A stretch of 64,000 nt of DNA from Thysanoteuthis rhombus. Lineage: Eukaryota; Mollusca; Cephalopoda; Oegopsida; Thysanoteuthidae. Below, piece after piece: positions 54,921-64,000 of this stretch (the stretch's first letter is position 1; every line of letters starts with the position of its first letter). The stretch is from NCBI GenBank assembly GCA_963457665.1, contig OY735207.1, positions 50,835,909-50,899,908 of the forward strand, written 5' to 3'. A program made the position numbers and the translations under genes. The notes beneath the pieces were generated by a model. It was not told where the DNA came from. It did no database searches and saw only the letters and a program-made list of their open reading frames with translations.

Positions 54921-55850
54921 GATATTACTGGTATAGTACCCGAAAAAAAAAATGACGGGATTATTCTTTTATTGATTGGCTCTTCTGACTAAGATCAGAG
55001 TAGAGTAACAGTGCATTCTGTCTAAGACCAGACAGGACTGGCTCTGGGTACCAGCGACATGGGCAGTCGCTCTCGGTACAAAGGGCTAGGTTGGTGCCCG
55101 TCATGTGTCCGAGACAATACGACTTTCCAGATATACATAGAAAAACATGAATAAAAAGAGACATAATAAGAAAATTACCTTATGTCAAGTCAGATTTTTC
55201 AAGAATGTCTGTTAGATACTTTCTGGTAGATACTTTCTGTTATGGTGAAATCAAGAGAAACAATTGTGACAAGAAATTCTTACGACTGATGACAAGCTCA
55301 GTCAGGCTTTAAAGAGCGCCGAAGTTCAGTATTGCCGGGACGCCAACAACCCTAGGGCTGGCACTGGATCAAAGTGAAGTATCTGTGCACTCACTGAAAA
55401 GTGTCAAACACAAAATATCTATCTAAGAAATACTGTGATTTTTCTGTTGGTAAGTCCCGCTAGCGCTACACATACTGCACTCTAACCACAGGTAGAGGGC
55501 CAGGGGTAACACTGATCCTAGACAGATCGCACAGATACTCTGACCTAAGGCAGAATCACCAATCTATAAGTAAATGATACCGTCATTTTTATGCGTTTTA
55601 TGTTTGCGGATAATAATGGTTTCTTCAAATAACAGCGCAATGATAGTAAAAAAATATCTTTGATGCATTCTTAACCAAATATAAACAGATTCTACGGTGG
55701 CTCCTAAGAGATCATAACTGTCATGTGTCCTCAATGGAGTAGCATATACTGGAGAAACGGACCTGTTACACAATCTGATGCCAACTTGGCAAGATGTAAT
55801 ATTAATCAGGGGCAGAGCATAGGCTGAGACGGACGCAGAATAATCTTGTT
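54921..55850. other. Unassigned DNA
   Basis: No gene recognised. 'tgtggttagagtgcagtatg' on the minus strand near 55490 is A-box-like but has no B box at the expected distance. Confidence 0.3.
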
Positions 55851-55852
55851 GC

Positions 55853-55944
55853 TGCTAAGGGCACCCGGTATCCCCAAATGGTCACCAATCTAGGTAATGA
55901 CCGAGCTCAACATCACTTCACCTCGGTGATCGTTAGAAAACCAG
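55853..55944 (-). rRNA. 5S-rRNA-like sequence (partial, degraded)
   Basis: The plus strand 'gcacccggtatccccaaatg', 'gtcaccaatctaggtaatga', 'ccgagctcaacatcacttca' and 'cctcggtgatcgttagaaaa' lines up with the reverse complement of animal 5S rRNA (GCACCCGGTATTCCCAGGCG, GTCACCCATCCAAGTACTGA...), with no large gaps. About 92 of 120 bases are present; the 5' ~25 bases of the RNA are missing. Many changes show it is a pseudogene or the head of a 5S-derived SINE. Confidence 0.7.
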
Positions 55945-55984
55945 TATATTCAATTCAATATATAAAGTGCATTTACCAAGTTTA

Positions 55985-56105
55985 GCTCATTCGGGCATAA
56001 GGTAACATGAGGATCGAACTCACAACAGTAGTCATTTTTTGAGACCTAGTTGTGCAGCTTTGATGTAAAACGAGCTCATCCACCAGCTGCTATGCCAACT
56101 TAGTT
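55985..56105 (-). ncRNA. tRNA-like SINE unit beside the 5S-like sequence
   Basis: 'acatgaggatcgaactcaca' with 'gtagtcattttttgagac' and 'cagctgctatgcca' follow the tRNA-like unit pattern. The 5S-like and tRNA-like pieces are about 40 bases apart. Confidence 0.45.
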
Positions 56106-56565
56106 ACAAATGCTTCAATAACAATGGTTTACAATACTTCATTTGATAAAAAAATTACTTTATTGATACTACTAAGAGCGCAGATGCCAAAACAAACACA
56201 GTACAAGAGATCTTGGAATAGAGAGTGGGCTTAAAGGTTGGATTTGGACATCTGCAAGCCATTGAAGCTTCCATAGTAGAGATGGTATAGAAGCTTGTGC
56301 GTTATATCAGGTTTCCCTATGGCAAAAGGATGTAAATTTCAGTCCCATTAAGACTTTCTTTCATACTTACGACATTTACTCATTATTGTAGACTGACAAC
56401 CTAAGTTAAGATGTGATAAAAAAACAAAACAAACTAAGACATTAAGATGATAAATGATAGGAGAAAATACCAATGGTTTACAATACATCGTCGAATAAAA
56501 GATAAAATAGAATCTTTTTAATCGAATTCTCTTCAGATGACCAGTAACCCTTAGTAAAGGTTTGT

Positions 56566-56680
56566 CGTCATGATCAGTCTTTTAACGTCCGTCGTTGGAC
56601 ATAGACCTTCCCTAGAATTCGCCACACTTTTCAATCGTGGGCGTCGCGGAGCCAATACTTTCTGTAAGTAAAGATTAGTA
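56566..56680 (-). mobile_element. LINE 3' end, copy
   Basis: The minus-strand frame reads YRKYWLRDAHD, a stop, KVWRILGKVYVQRRTLKD and a stop at the tail. This is identical in layout to the copy at 60511. Strongly 5'-truncated. Confidence 0.65.
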
Positions 56681-56974
56681 CCACCAATGAAATGAAAGGT
56701 AAGAATTAAAAGACACGATGAGCCAAAGCAATTTATTAAACCCTACTTATTTTTTAACATCATGGGACCTGCGTCACTTTGAACAGGGGGCCTGAGTCAT
56801 TTCAAACAGGGGGATTCGTGCCTGCTTGCCTAAGCGTGTACCCAAGACTACTTTGAATGTTGTACGAGCCGAGCCTAACCTAACCAGGTGAAGATTAGTA
56901 CCAAGAAGAAAAGTGGTACCGATCTCTACTTGACCCTTTTTCTTTAAAATATCATCCTCTTAATCATGAAAAGG

Positions 56975-57250
56975 AAGTGTCCATGACCAATCGGTTAGCA
57001 ATATGAAAAGTGGACTCGGCGAGCAAAGTTCAAAATCTGACCGAGACTGAGACTGGTACTAATGCCCTTGGAAAAGGCATAAATCTGTCTTCTCTTGCCA
57101 CAGCTACGGGTAGAATAGCTAGTGGTGAAGTGAGTGACGCCTTCAAGTCTATTTCAAAAATCGCAAACCTCGATGAACTAGACGAGACAGAGAAACTTGT
57201 GATACATGAATCTCAGAAGGGGCAGCGTAAGGGCACTACATTAAAAAGAA
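56975..57250 (+). mobile_element. SINE S, copy
   Basis: Words 'atgcccttggaaaaggcata', 'agctacgggtagaatagcta', 'gtgaagtgagtgacgcc' and 'agcgtaagggcact' match other SINE S copies, and 'gaccaatcggttagcaatat' gives an A-box-like head. An open frame of 91 codons runs across it (57010-57285) and should be treated as incidental. Confidence 0.6.
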
Positions 57251-57590
57251 AAAGAAAAGAGGACTCAAAGAAAAATCCTACCTAAAACAAAACTAAAAAA
57301 ATGATGATCAATTCCATGGAATACGATAATCAAATGTCATTGCCGTGCATTTTCATAGAACTTACAAATTAGTCAACCCCGGGCATGCTGAATGGCAGGG
57401 CCCTCTCTTTGGGGGTGCCCATTCTCTTACGGTCAGCCAATTTCTTCAAAGAGTTGCCAAATCAGCCATTTTCCGGCTAGATCCGGCAAATGTTTTTTAA
57501 TTAAGTCGATAAAAATAATGATAGTCGATTAAATCTGGTAAGTTTAACAGAAGTACGTGTTTCATCTTTTTCAGTAATATATTGAGGTTT
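57251..57590. other. Unassigned DNA
   Basis: No gene recognised; contains 'gttgccaaatcagccatttt', a loose match to the 'ttgccaattta' termini seen elsewhere. Confidence 0.3.
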
Positions 57591-57596
57591 GTATCA

Positions 57597-57890
57597 TCAA
57601 CATTATCGTCAGCCGTTAAGCGCCCGTAGTTGGACATGGACCCTCAAGATTCGCTAGACCTATATCTATCATGGGCGTCGCGGAGCTAATACTTTCTGAA
57701 CCTGCCTAGTTCGTCGTGAATTCTAATTTTTTGCCGGCCACAGTTCCGCATATGATCTCTGGGGATCTACCACGTTGTAAGTCGAGATATTTAGCGGTTG
57801 CCTGACATTCTTGCAGCATTACTATCTCATCGCCGTTTGAGTTTTTTAAAGAACTCAATTATATTTCCGACTCCTGTTTTAGTCTATCTG
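57597..57890 (-). mobile_element. LINE ORF2 3' fragment
   Basis: The plus strand runs 'catcaacattatcgtcagcc', 'gttggacatggaccctcaag', 'atgggcgtcgcggagctaat', 'gatctctggggatctacc' and 'cattcttgcagcatt', all shared with 44357-44600. On the minus strand the WAGH block is eroded to 'GEIVMLQEC'-like remains. Multiple stops. Confidence 0.65.
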
Positions 57891-57910
57891 ATAAACAGAC
57901 ACATGCACAC

Positions 57911-57930
57911 ACACATATATATATATATAC
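57911..57930. repeat. (CA)n/(TA)n microsatellite
   Basis: A short CACA tract running into TATA. Confidence 0.8.
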
Positions 57931-58576
57931 AAAATGAAAAAAATATACGAAAATTCAGCCATTTTAAAGACAGTCTCAGCAATAAATAACGAATCATACT
58001 TGGCAACACTAATTCCTTCCCTTCTTCGGTCTGTCCGCCCACTTTGTCGGCAAATAAGCAACCTGTACACCCACTTTATTGGCAAATCAGAGGCTAGCGC
58101 ACCCAATGAAAATAATTAGGTACGCCTCTACCTGTAGTAAACTAAGACGTAATCAAGAGTAATTCTGTGAAAAATGCTAACCCCCGGCTAACCTATGAGA
58201 AACTCTGCTATTCTCAAGTTTAATTATTATTAAAAAAAAAAAAGAAATGTGTGATTTATTGAAGTGTCAAAAGTACGATTAATAATGTAGCGAGAAAAAA
58301 AAAATCAAGGTTTTATGCCAACATTTGGATTTGAAACTTTTTTTTCTCTCCTCCAAAGCAACATAATGTTCGTTAAAAGTACTTTTAGAGCAGAAAATAC
58401 AAGTCCTAGGCACTGGTTACAAAATAAAAAGAAAGAAATGTCACCAAAGTTGGGAAATGTGTGATATTTTTCTAGCGGGTTGAGGTGGATCACATTTCAA
58501 TGAACTTTAACACTATTAATGTATAGCATGGATTAGTTCAGCCTCTACCCACTGCCTCCTCCCATATTTCCTAATA

Positions 58577-58700
58577 CAGTAATACCTCGGTTAACGCTCT
58601 AGATACGTTTCGAAATGAGCCTGAAGAAGCAGCACCGCTCTGAGGCATAAGCAAAATAATCAGCTGCTTAAAGCCCCGTGGCCCCCAAATCTAATTCTTG
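58577..58700 (+). mobile_element. pogo/Tigger-like terminus
   Basis: 'cagtaatacctcggttaacg' is a typical pogo-type end. The next bases 'agcctgaagaagcagcaccg' suggest an insertion or an internal junction. The right end was not found. Confidence 0.4.
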
Positions 58701-58769
58701 TTGGGGCCTCATAGAAGCTTGGGCTGGCTCTGCCTGAAAGTCGTACCATAGATGTTCTTTCTCTCGCAC

Positions 58770-58771
<2 letters not shown>

Positions 58772-58829
<58 letters not shown>
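58772..58829. repeat. (TA)n microsatellite, longest
   Basis: About 29 TA units, the longest in the window. Confidence 0.97.
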
Positions 58830-58832
<3 letters not shown>

Positions 58833-59174
58833 GGGGAGAGCATGAATTTTAATGAAATTTTTGAGGAGGGGTTAGCAATAAGCTATGAAAGAATTAAATT
58901 TTGGGGCGGCTATACAGTTACTTCCCTTAACAATAGTGTTGATGTATGCGCTCTTTTAGCGCTTCCAGTTTATCTCAGAAATTTAACAAAGCTAAATCTA
59001 TCACCAAAAATTGCGAATCAGCGCTAAGCGGAGTAACAATGCATTTTATTTGCTTTAGCCTCCAGGACAAATGAAATGAATACAAAGAGTTGGGATTGTG
59101 AGGAATCATCAATTTTGAGAAAATGTGCTCCTCGGTCATATCAAATAAAGGTCCTTAATTGCTGGAGTCATCAA

Positions 59175-59412
59175 CAGGGGCGTAGCTGAAGATTTTGGGG
59201 TCCGGGTGGCTTGGCTCCTTCAGGGACCCTTTCCAACATTTTGTGATTATAATGTATAATATAAGAAATTATAAGTTTCAATAATTGTTCTTAATAGTAT
59301 GATGTTAGTAGAAACGTAACAAATTAGCTACCATTCGTAAAACTTTCGGGTACCCTCCATTGGGAGCCCAAAGGGAGATTTAGAATCGTCCCTTTCCTCA
59401 GCTACGCCCTCA
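59175..59412 (+). mobile_element. hAT MITE with perfect 8-bp target duplication
   Basis: The left end CAGGGGCGTAGCTGAAGATT and the inverse of the right end ('ctcagctacgccct') form inverted repeats. GTCATCAA at 59167-59174 is repeated exactly at 59413-59420. The element is 238 bases. This is the copy that best supports the hAT assignment of the 'ggcgtaactag' group. Confidence 0.85.
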
Positions 59413-59570
59413 GTCATCAAAAGAAAGATCTAACTCAACGTGATAGTATGTAACTTATGCAAGGCCGTAGCCATTAACAGACAACAGGATGTAGAATTGA
59501 AGATCAAATACAAATTAAATGGACTGACATTCTCCAATTTGACATCTTTTGGACAACTATCCAAATAATT

Positions 59571-59746
59571 CAGGGGCGAATCCAGATTTTTGAGCGAGGG
59601 GTGAGGTCAACTGAATTTTTCCCCGCTTCATCCGTCTGATCAGGCCATGAATATTTTGTTTTATTTTTAAGGCAAATTAATGATTATTTGGGATTATTAT
59701 TATTATCTATTTATTCATTTATTTTTTTGATCACCCCCGGATCCTG
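59571..59746 (+). mobile_element. hAT-like MITE, 'ggatccgcc' group, copy 4
   Basis: Starts 'caggggcgaatccagatttt' and ends 'gatcacccccggatcctg', an inverted pair. The flanking octamers AAATAATT and TAATTGCA overlap in TAATT but are not a clean duplication. Confidence 0.6.
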
Positions 59747-59749
59747 TAA

Positions 59750-60510
59750 TTGCATATGCCTTGGAATACCTGAAACCCCACTCTCCAGGTAGAATTTTCA
59801 GCTAGATGTCTACTTTGAATGGGCCAACAAAAAGATGAAGAATTGGTTTTGATAACCAATGCGAGACAGAGTAAGGCTCCACTTTAGCATTGTACTAACG
59901 TTGCAAAATAGACCCTCTTTCCAAATATTTTGGACATTTTCAAAAGACTAATACGCCAAAATCATGCTACAGGGTCTCATCAGTAATCACAGAAAATTTG
60001 GTGGTCATAGATCTAGCCGGAAAGCACCCCGCCATTTAATATTAATGAAAGAAAAAAAAAATTGCACGCTAGTCCCTTTCAAAGCACTATACCAGCATGG
60101 TTTCCACTTTTCAAAGCAGAATGAAAATCCCTCTTTCGGAATCATCGCATTTTCTTAAATCTGAAATATCCTTTAGACGTTGTAGAGGACCAAATCTGGA
60201 TTATAAGGGAGGGAGCTGACAGACCTGGGTGATGCTCGAGACCTGAAGAATGGGCAGGCTCAGTCATTGTTAATGCAATTGTCACTCAGTACGGAAGCTC
60301 TCTCAATGGTGTCTCACCAGCGACTAAGCAACCCCTCGATAAAATACATGTTCACGCATGCGCAGTAAGATCTCCTTTCGATTGGATGCCAAGTTACATC
60401 AAGGCCACGCAACTTGTTCTCGAGATACTCAAAATAGCTGAATATTTTTAGAGCACACTTCGTATTTTCCCTTGGGTGCTATAGTTGCTCTTTGGAACTG
60501 GGGTAAAATC
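59750..60510. other. Unassigned DNA
   Basis: No gene or repeat class recognised; a 64-codon frame at 59964-60158 shows no family features. Confidence 0.35.
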
Positions 60511-60775
60511 ATCATCATCAGTCTTTTAACGTCCGTCGTTGAACATAGACCTTCCCAAGGATTCTCCACAATTCTCTATTATGGGCGTCACGGAGCCAGT
60601 ATTTCCTGAATCTGTCCAGTTCATCTCTCCATCTTGTGTTCTGTCAGCCTCGGTTTCTTGTGTGATCTCTGGGGATCCATGTTGTGAGACATGATGTCCA
60701 TCGGTTGTGTTTCATTCTTACAACATGGCCTGCCCATTGCCATTTAATTTTTTTAAATAGTTTCTATGATATCAG
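60511..60775 (-). mobile_element. LINE ORF2 3' end with stop in the tail
   Basis: The minus-strand frame reads DRFRKYWLRDAHNRELWRI, then LGKVYVQRRTLKD, then TGA inside a TGATGATGAT tail. Upstream, 'cctgcccattgccatttaat' inverse gives KWQWAGH-like remains. It is the cleanest C-terminus in the window. The stop codon overlaps the tail repeat. Heavily 5'-truncated. Confidence 0.75.
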
Positions 60776-60838
60776 GGGTAAAATACCGGGATTTTAATGC
60801 AGGCAGGTCCTCTCCATGAAAAATGTATCGATATTTGC

Positions 60839-60875
60839 CGAGCTTCACTTAGTGATAGACACCAAGTGAAGCTCG
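60839..60875. repeat. Perfect 12-bp stem hairpin
   Basis: CGAGCTTCACTT (60839-60850) and AAGTGAAGCTCG (60864-60875) are exact inverse complements around a 13-base loop. The right arm overlaps the B-box end of a tRNA-like unit. Confidence 0.85.
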
Positions 60876-60950
60876 ATCTCACTACACAGCGGTAATATTC
60901 GGCTAGACTAAACTGACTAACCATTGCTCCATGGCAAGGCGGCATTGATA
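60864..60950 (-). ncRNA. tRNA-like SINE unit
   Basis: On the minus strand: 'ccatggagcaatggttagtc' (A-box-like) and 'gtgtagtgagatcgagcttc' (B-box-like) at tRNA-like spacing. Same family as the 52-kb cluster. Confidence 0.5.
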
Positions 60951-62027
60951 GGTCTTTTGTAAACACAGGTATCCCATCGTTCTAACACAAGTGTTGAGGT
61001 CTAAGAAAACCAACCTCTTTAACCGAATCGCAATAAAACTTAGTTAAATTAATATTTTGGGGTCAACCATTCATCCGCGTAATAACGCGAACCAAGACAA
61101 TAATGTAAAATGCTTTCTCGTCTGGAAACAGAAATTAAATTTGTGTGGAACAATGTGATTAGATTAACGAGGGGCGGGGGCAAAGGAGAAGAGACCCCCT
61201 ACCCTACTCCGCTCGCACTGCAGGTAAACACACAGGTGGCCAGCAGGGGAGAGGAAGGGGTCAGTCAATTAGTAAGCGGTGGGGTGGAGGCAGAAGGGTT
61301 TAGTGTTACTCCTTAGTTAACCTTATCACACCCTCTGTGGAAAATGGGTCACCAACCCATTACAAATTGCTTCAGAGGAGGGGAAACTATTGAATGGTGT
61401 CGAAGGCGAGGCGAGGCGGGGTTGACAATTGAATAACATTCTTGTAATCAAGTCAACACATACAGACGAAGCCGCTTATTGTGATCACTTTAGGGTAGGG
61501 TTTTCGGATAACAGCCAGTTGGCCAATAACATTAATCAAAGGATACAAAAATTGGAACAGTATACATTCATTGTTACAAATTTACATTTATCGTTGTAAG
61601 ATTATTTTCATAGCCCTTGGCAATTTCACATTATTAAAATAGAATGAATATAATAATGAAAATAATAAAAACAAAATAAATTTTTATTAAATCTAAAAAA
61701 AGCGTGACTTATTTTTCGTAACAATAACCGTTTGATAACATTATCCGTAATTATGATAAACGACTTCTTTAGTGCATAGTATAAATAGATTGACACAAAA
61801 GCAACTTTTACATATATAACTATACACATGCACACACAGAAAACTTACGTGCATAAGACATTAGATATATATACATTTTCAAGAATAAGTAGGTGCGTGT
61901 TTACTAAGCTTAACAAGGACTGGCACAAAACATATATAAAAGGTATACATTCTGGGCGTACAAGGTATACCCTGTGTGGCTGTTCAAGACTAGCCATTCA
62001 TTTGATACGTAACAAAATAAAAAGAAA
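60951..62027. other. Unassigned DNA
   Basis: No gene recognised. A short GC-rich piece lies at 61160-61300. Confidence 0.35.
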
Positions 62028-62200
62028 CAAGTCTGGTTAGTCACTCATTAGAAACCGTCATGTGACCAATGTCTTTTGGCAGCAAGTTAGGTTGGGGAGT
62101 GATCAATTAAAAAATTGAAAAAAGGGGTGTTCAATGAATAAGTCACTGGTCTCGCCTTTTGTTTGATGGTGATCGTTCAAAAAACCATAAACTAAGGGAC
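62028..62200 (+). repeat. Family A repeat, copy 8 (3'-truncated)
   Basis: Starts 'aagtctggttagtcactcat' and includes 'ccaatgtcttttggcagcaa' and 'gtgttcaatgaataagtcac', then breaks off at 'ctaagggaccaacttagt' and runs into pogo-like sequence. Confidence 0.7.
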
Positions 62201-62201
62201 C

Positions 62202-62345
62202 AACTTAGTGCAGTTGATTTGTTCCAAGATTTTCTGTTCTGCTCAAAACGGCACTGTTCGGGGTCTTATTACCCACTACGCATAGTTACATCAATTTGCA
62301 CTGCAAATACCTCAACTACACTATTCACGGTATTGGCGTAACTGG
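62202..62345 (+). mobile_element. pogo/Tigger-like MITE remnant
   Basis: 'gcagttgatttgttccaaga', 'ttttctgttctgctcaaaac' and 'catagttacatcaatttgca' match 26275-26400 word for word with scattered changes. Confidence 0.5.
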
Positions 62346-62429
62346 AAACAATACCAGCCAATGATCTTTAGAGAAAGGCTTTTCAGATTACACACTTTGT
62401 TAATGTCCTTGCAGTGGGTAAATACAATA

Positions 62430-62600
62430 ATTCACACAGAAGCAGTACTCATCTCTAGTGATAGGACAGCCATAGCCACTTATTTCATTCACTGCAGAAA
62501 CTAACCCCTAATTCAATTGATTCAACAAAAAGAAAAAAAAAAAGGGAGAAAGAAAATATGCTTTATCTTCGAACTAAGACAAAACAAATCATTAATCTGT
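62430..62600 (-). repeat. Family C repeat, partial copy
   Basis: 'agccacttatttcattcact' and 'actaacccctaattcaattg' align with 'agcctcttatttcattcatc' and 'actacccctcttaagac' at 63760. Confidence 0.5.
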
Positions 62601-63480
62601 CATGGCTGACCAAGCATAGAAGGAGAAAGATGGACATAGGAATGAAATCCCCAAAATAGGAAAATTGGAGAATAAGATATCTGAAGGAAGCTTTCCATAT
62701 AATATGCTCACATTAGCTGACCAAGCATTGATATAAATAGCATCTGAGAATCTTCGATCAAAAAAGGCCATTTCTGGATATGACCCCATACAAGGGTGAA
62801 AGTCACCTAGTCAGAGGGAAGAAACACCCAGAACTTGGTACAAAAACATGATACCAAAGTATGATGGATTTGATATGTCAAGTTGATCATAAGCATGTGT
62901 TCCACAGTTGTGAATAGTCAAGTAGAATATGAGCATGCTTTCCAGGATTAAGAAGTTTTTTTCTTTAAAAAAAAAAAAGAAGTTTCTCCAATTTCTCAAA
63001 TGTTGATTTGCCCTGACCAGATGGAAGAAGACGGCGAGGAAACAAAGAACACCTGTAGAATGCTGGAGGGTACGTGGCTGAATCATTGTGAAGAATTAAG
63101 AGCATTGACAAAAGAAATAGTCCTACTATGATACACACTATGATTAAAATCATTAATCTATCTATATAAATGCCAGTGTTTGTTGCTTTGTAATGCACAA
63201 AAAAACATTGTGCTACGCATTTGAATGACTAAGTATCAAGAAAAAATATTTAGAAGAGAAGAAAGAAGATATACGGAGAGGGCAGGAAGAAACTGTACGT
63301 TAGGTTTAGGGTTAAAAGTCATGGATGAAAGTCACATTTAATCTACAGTAATAAAATACGTAACATTTCTATAAATAAGTAAGTATGGACCTCCCATAGA
63401 GCAACACAGGTTGTGGCAGTATTCTTTTTATTTAATTTAAAGTAATAAAATAAGTGTTGCCCATTTATTCCAAGATTTAT
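62601..63480. other. Unassigned AT-rich DNA
   Basis: 'gctgaccaagcat' occurs twice (62604 and 62717), a small local repetition. No gene recognised. Confidence 0.35.
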
Positions 63481-63489
63481 TGCTTTCAT

Positions 63490-63830
63490 TTTCTTTCTAC
63501 TTTTAAGCAACACAATTAATAATTAACTTATATTCATAAGTCTTTGGCTTATCAAGTCTATTGATAGACCGAAATGTTCCATATTGCTCTATGCAACAGG
63601 TGATCAATTTTTCTCTTCCACAGGGATGTGTATAACTGTTTTGTTCAGAAATATTATTCAATACATGTCTGAATCATTAGATTTCAATTTCATGGCCATG
63701 GATATGAAGCACAGTGTACCTTGAAGTAATGTCTACAACTTCTGATAGATGGAACCACTATAGCCTCTTATTTCATTCATCAGACAGACTACCCCTCTTA
63801 AGACAATGTATAATGATGAAAATAGGATTG
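63490..63830 (-). repeat. Family C repeat, copy 2
   Basis: The reverse complement has 'acatgtattgaataatattt', 'attgatcacctgttgcatag', 'agcaatatggaacatttcgg' and 'acttatgaatataag', in the order of 20685-20835. Confidence 0.65.
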
Positions 63831-64000
63831 AAAAAAAAACAACAAAAAACATCACAATGAAAAGGAAAAGATGATATTCCTAGCTTTATTTTGTAGCTAA
63901 GTTTTTTTTTTATGAACAAAAATGGCTACATTTTGTGTCCAGCGATGGAGTTAAGAAAAAATCTTCCACTTGCACTCGAGGGTCCGTGGTGAAGTAGAGA

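Noticed and set aside
57010-57285. A 91-codon frame with a plausible Lys-rich C-terminus
   Set aside because: The DNA matches SINE S word by word, so the frame is incidental.

Overview
The window looks like intergenic or intronic DNA from a large, repeat-rich animal genome. It is AT-rich, with many A/T runs, long (TA)n tracts and almost no long reading frames; the longest open frames lie on purine-rich minisatellites. The mix of tRNA-derived SINEs, hAT, Tc1/mariner and pogo-like DNA elements and a non-LTR retrotransposon suits an invertebrate. A mollusc-like lophotrochozoan is a guess; the phylum cannot be fixed from this sequence. No host gene could be identified with confidence. All homology statements come from reading the sequence by eye; no database was searched.

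Layout. 0-10 kb: small repeats, a possible piggyBac-like scrap at the left edge, and two TIR-like sequences at 3.85 and 6.5 kb. Between these lie a hAT-like MITE, the first copy of an unknown protein-like repeat ('family B') and a short repeat also found at 0.95 kb; a LINE tail follows at 7.2 kb. 10-14 kb: SINE pieces, then a large imperfect inverted repeat (arms of about 430-470 bp) around a GC-rich core with a TATA-like box and a (CT)22 tract. 14-34 kb: SINEs, a ~400-bp non-coding repeat ('family A'), mariner remains, a pogo-like MITE, and hAT MITEs of which one has perfect 8-bp target duplications. 34.6-35.2 kb: a purine-only minisatellite that changes period from 12 to 20 bp. 37-46 kb: further SINE, mariner, family A, hAT-like and LINE pieces; the best LINE fragment is at 44.36-44.93 kb. 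46-49 kb: an inverted repeat, three MITEs of one hAT-like group and a tandem duplication in which one copy carries a MITE. 49.6-52.2 kb: higher GC, a 22-bp purine minisatellite and two speculative splice-donor-bearing exons. 52.2-56.1 kb: a cluster of degenerate tRNA-like units, a 5S-rRNA-like sequence and the best family B copy. 56.5-64 kb: LINE 3' ends, a SINE, hAT and pogo-like MITEs, family A and family C.

No operon-like or pathway logic links these features. The window records layered transposition. The points most worth following are family B (a shared reading frame in dispersed copies), family A (at least eight copies, unclassified), the large inverted repeat with its promoter-like core, and the tRNA/5S-like cluster.
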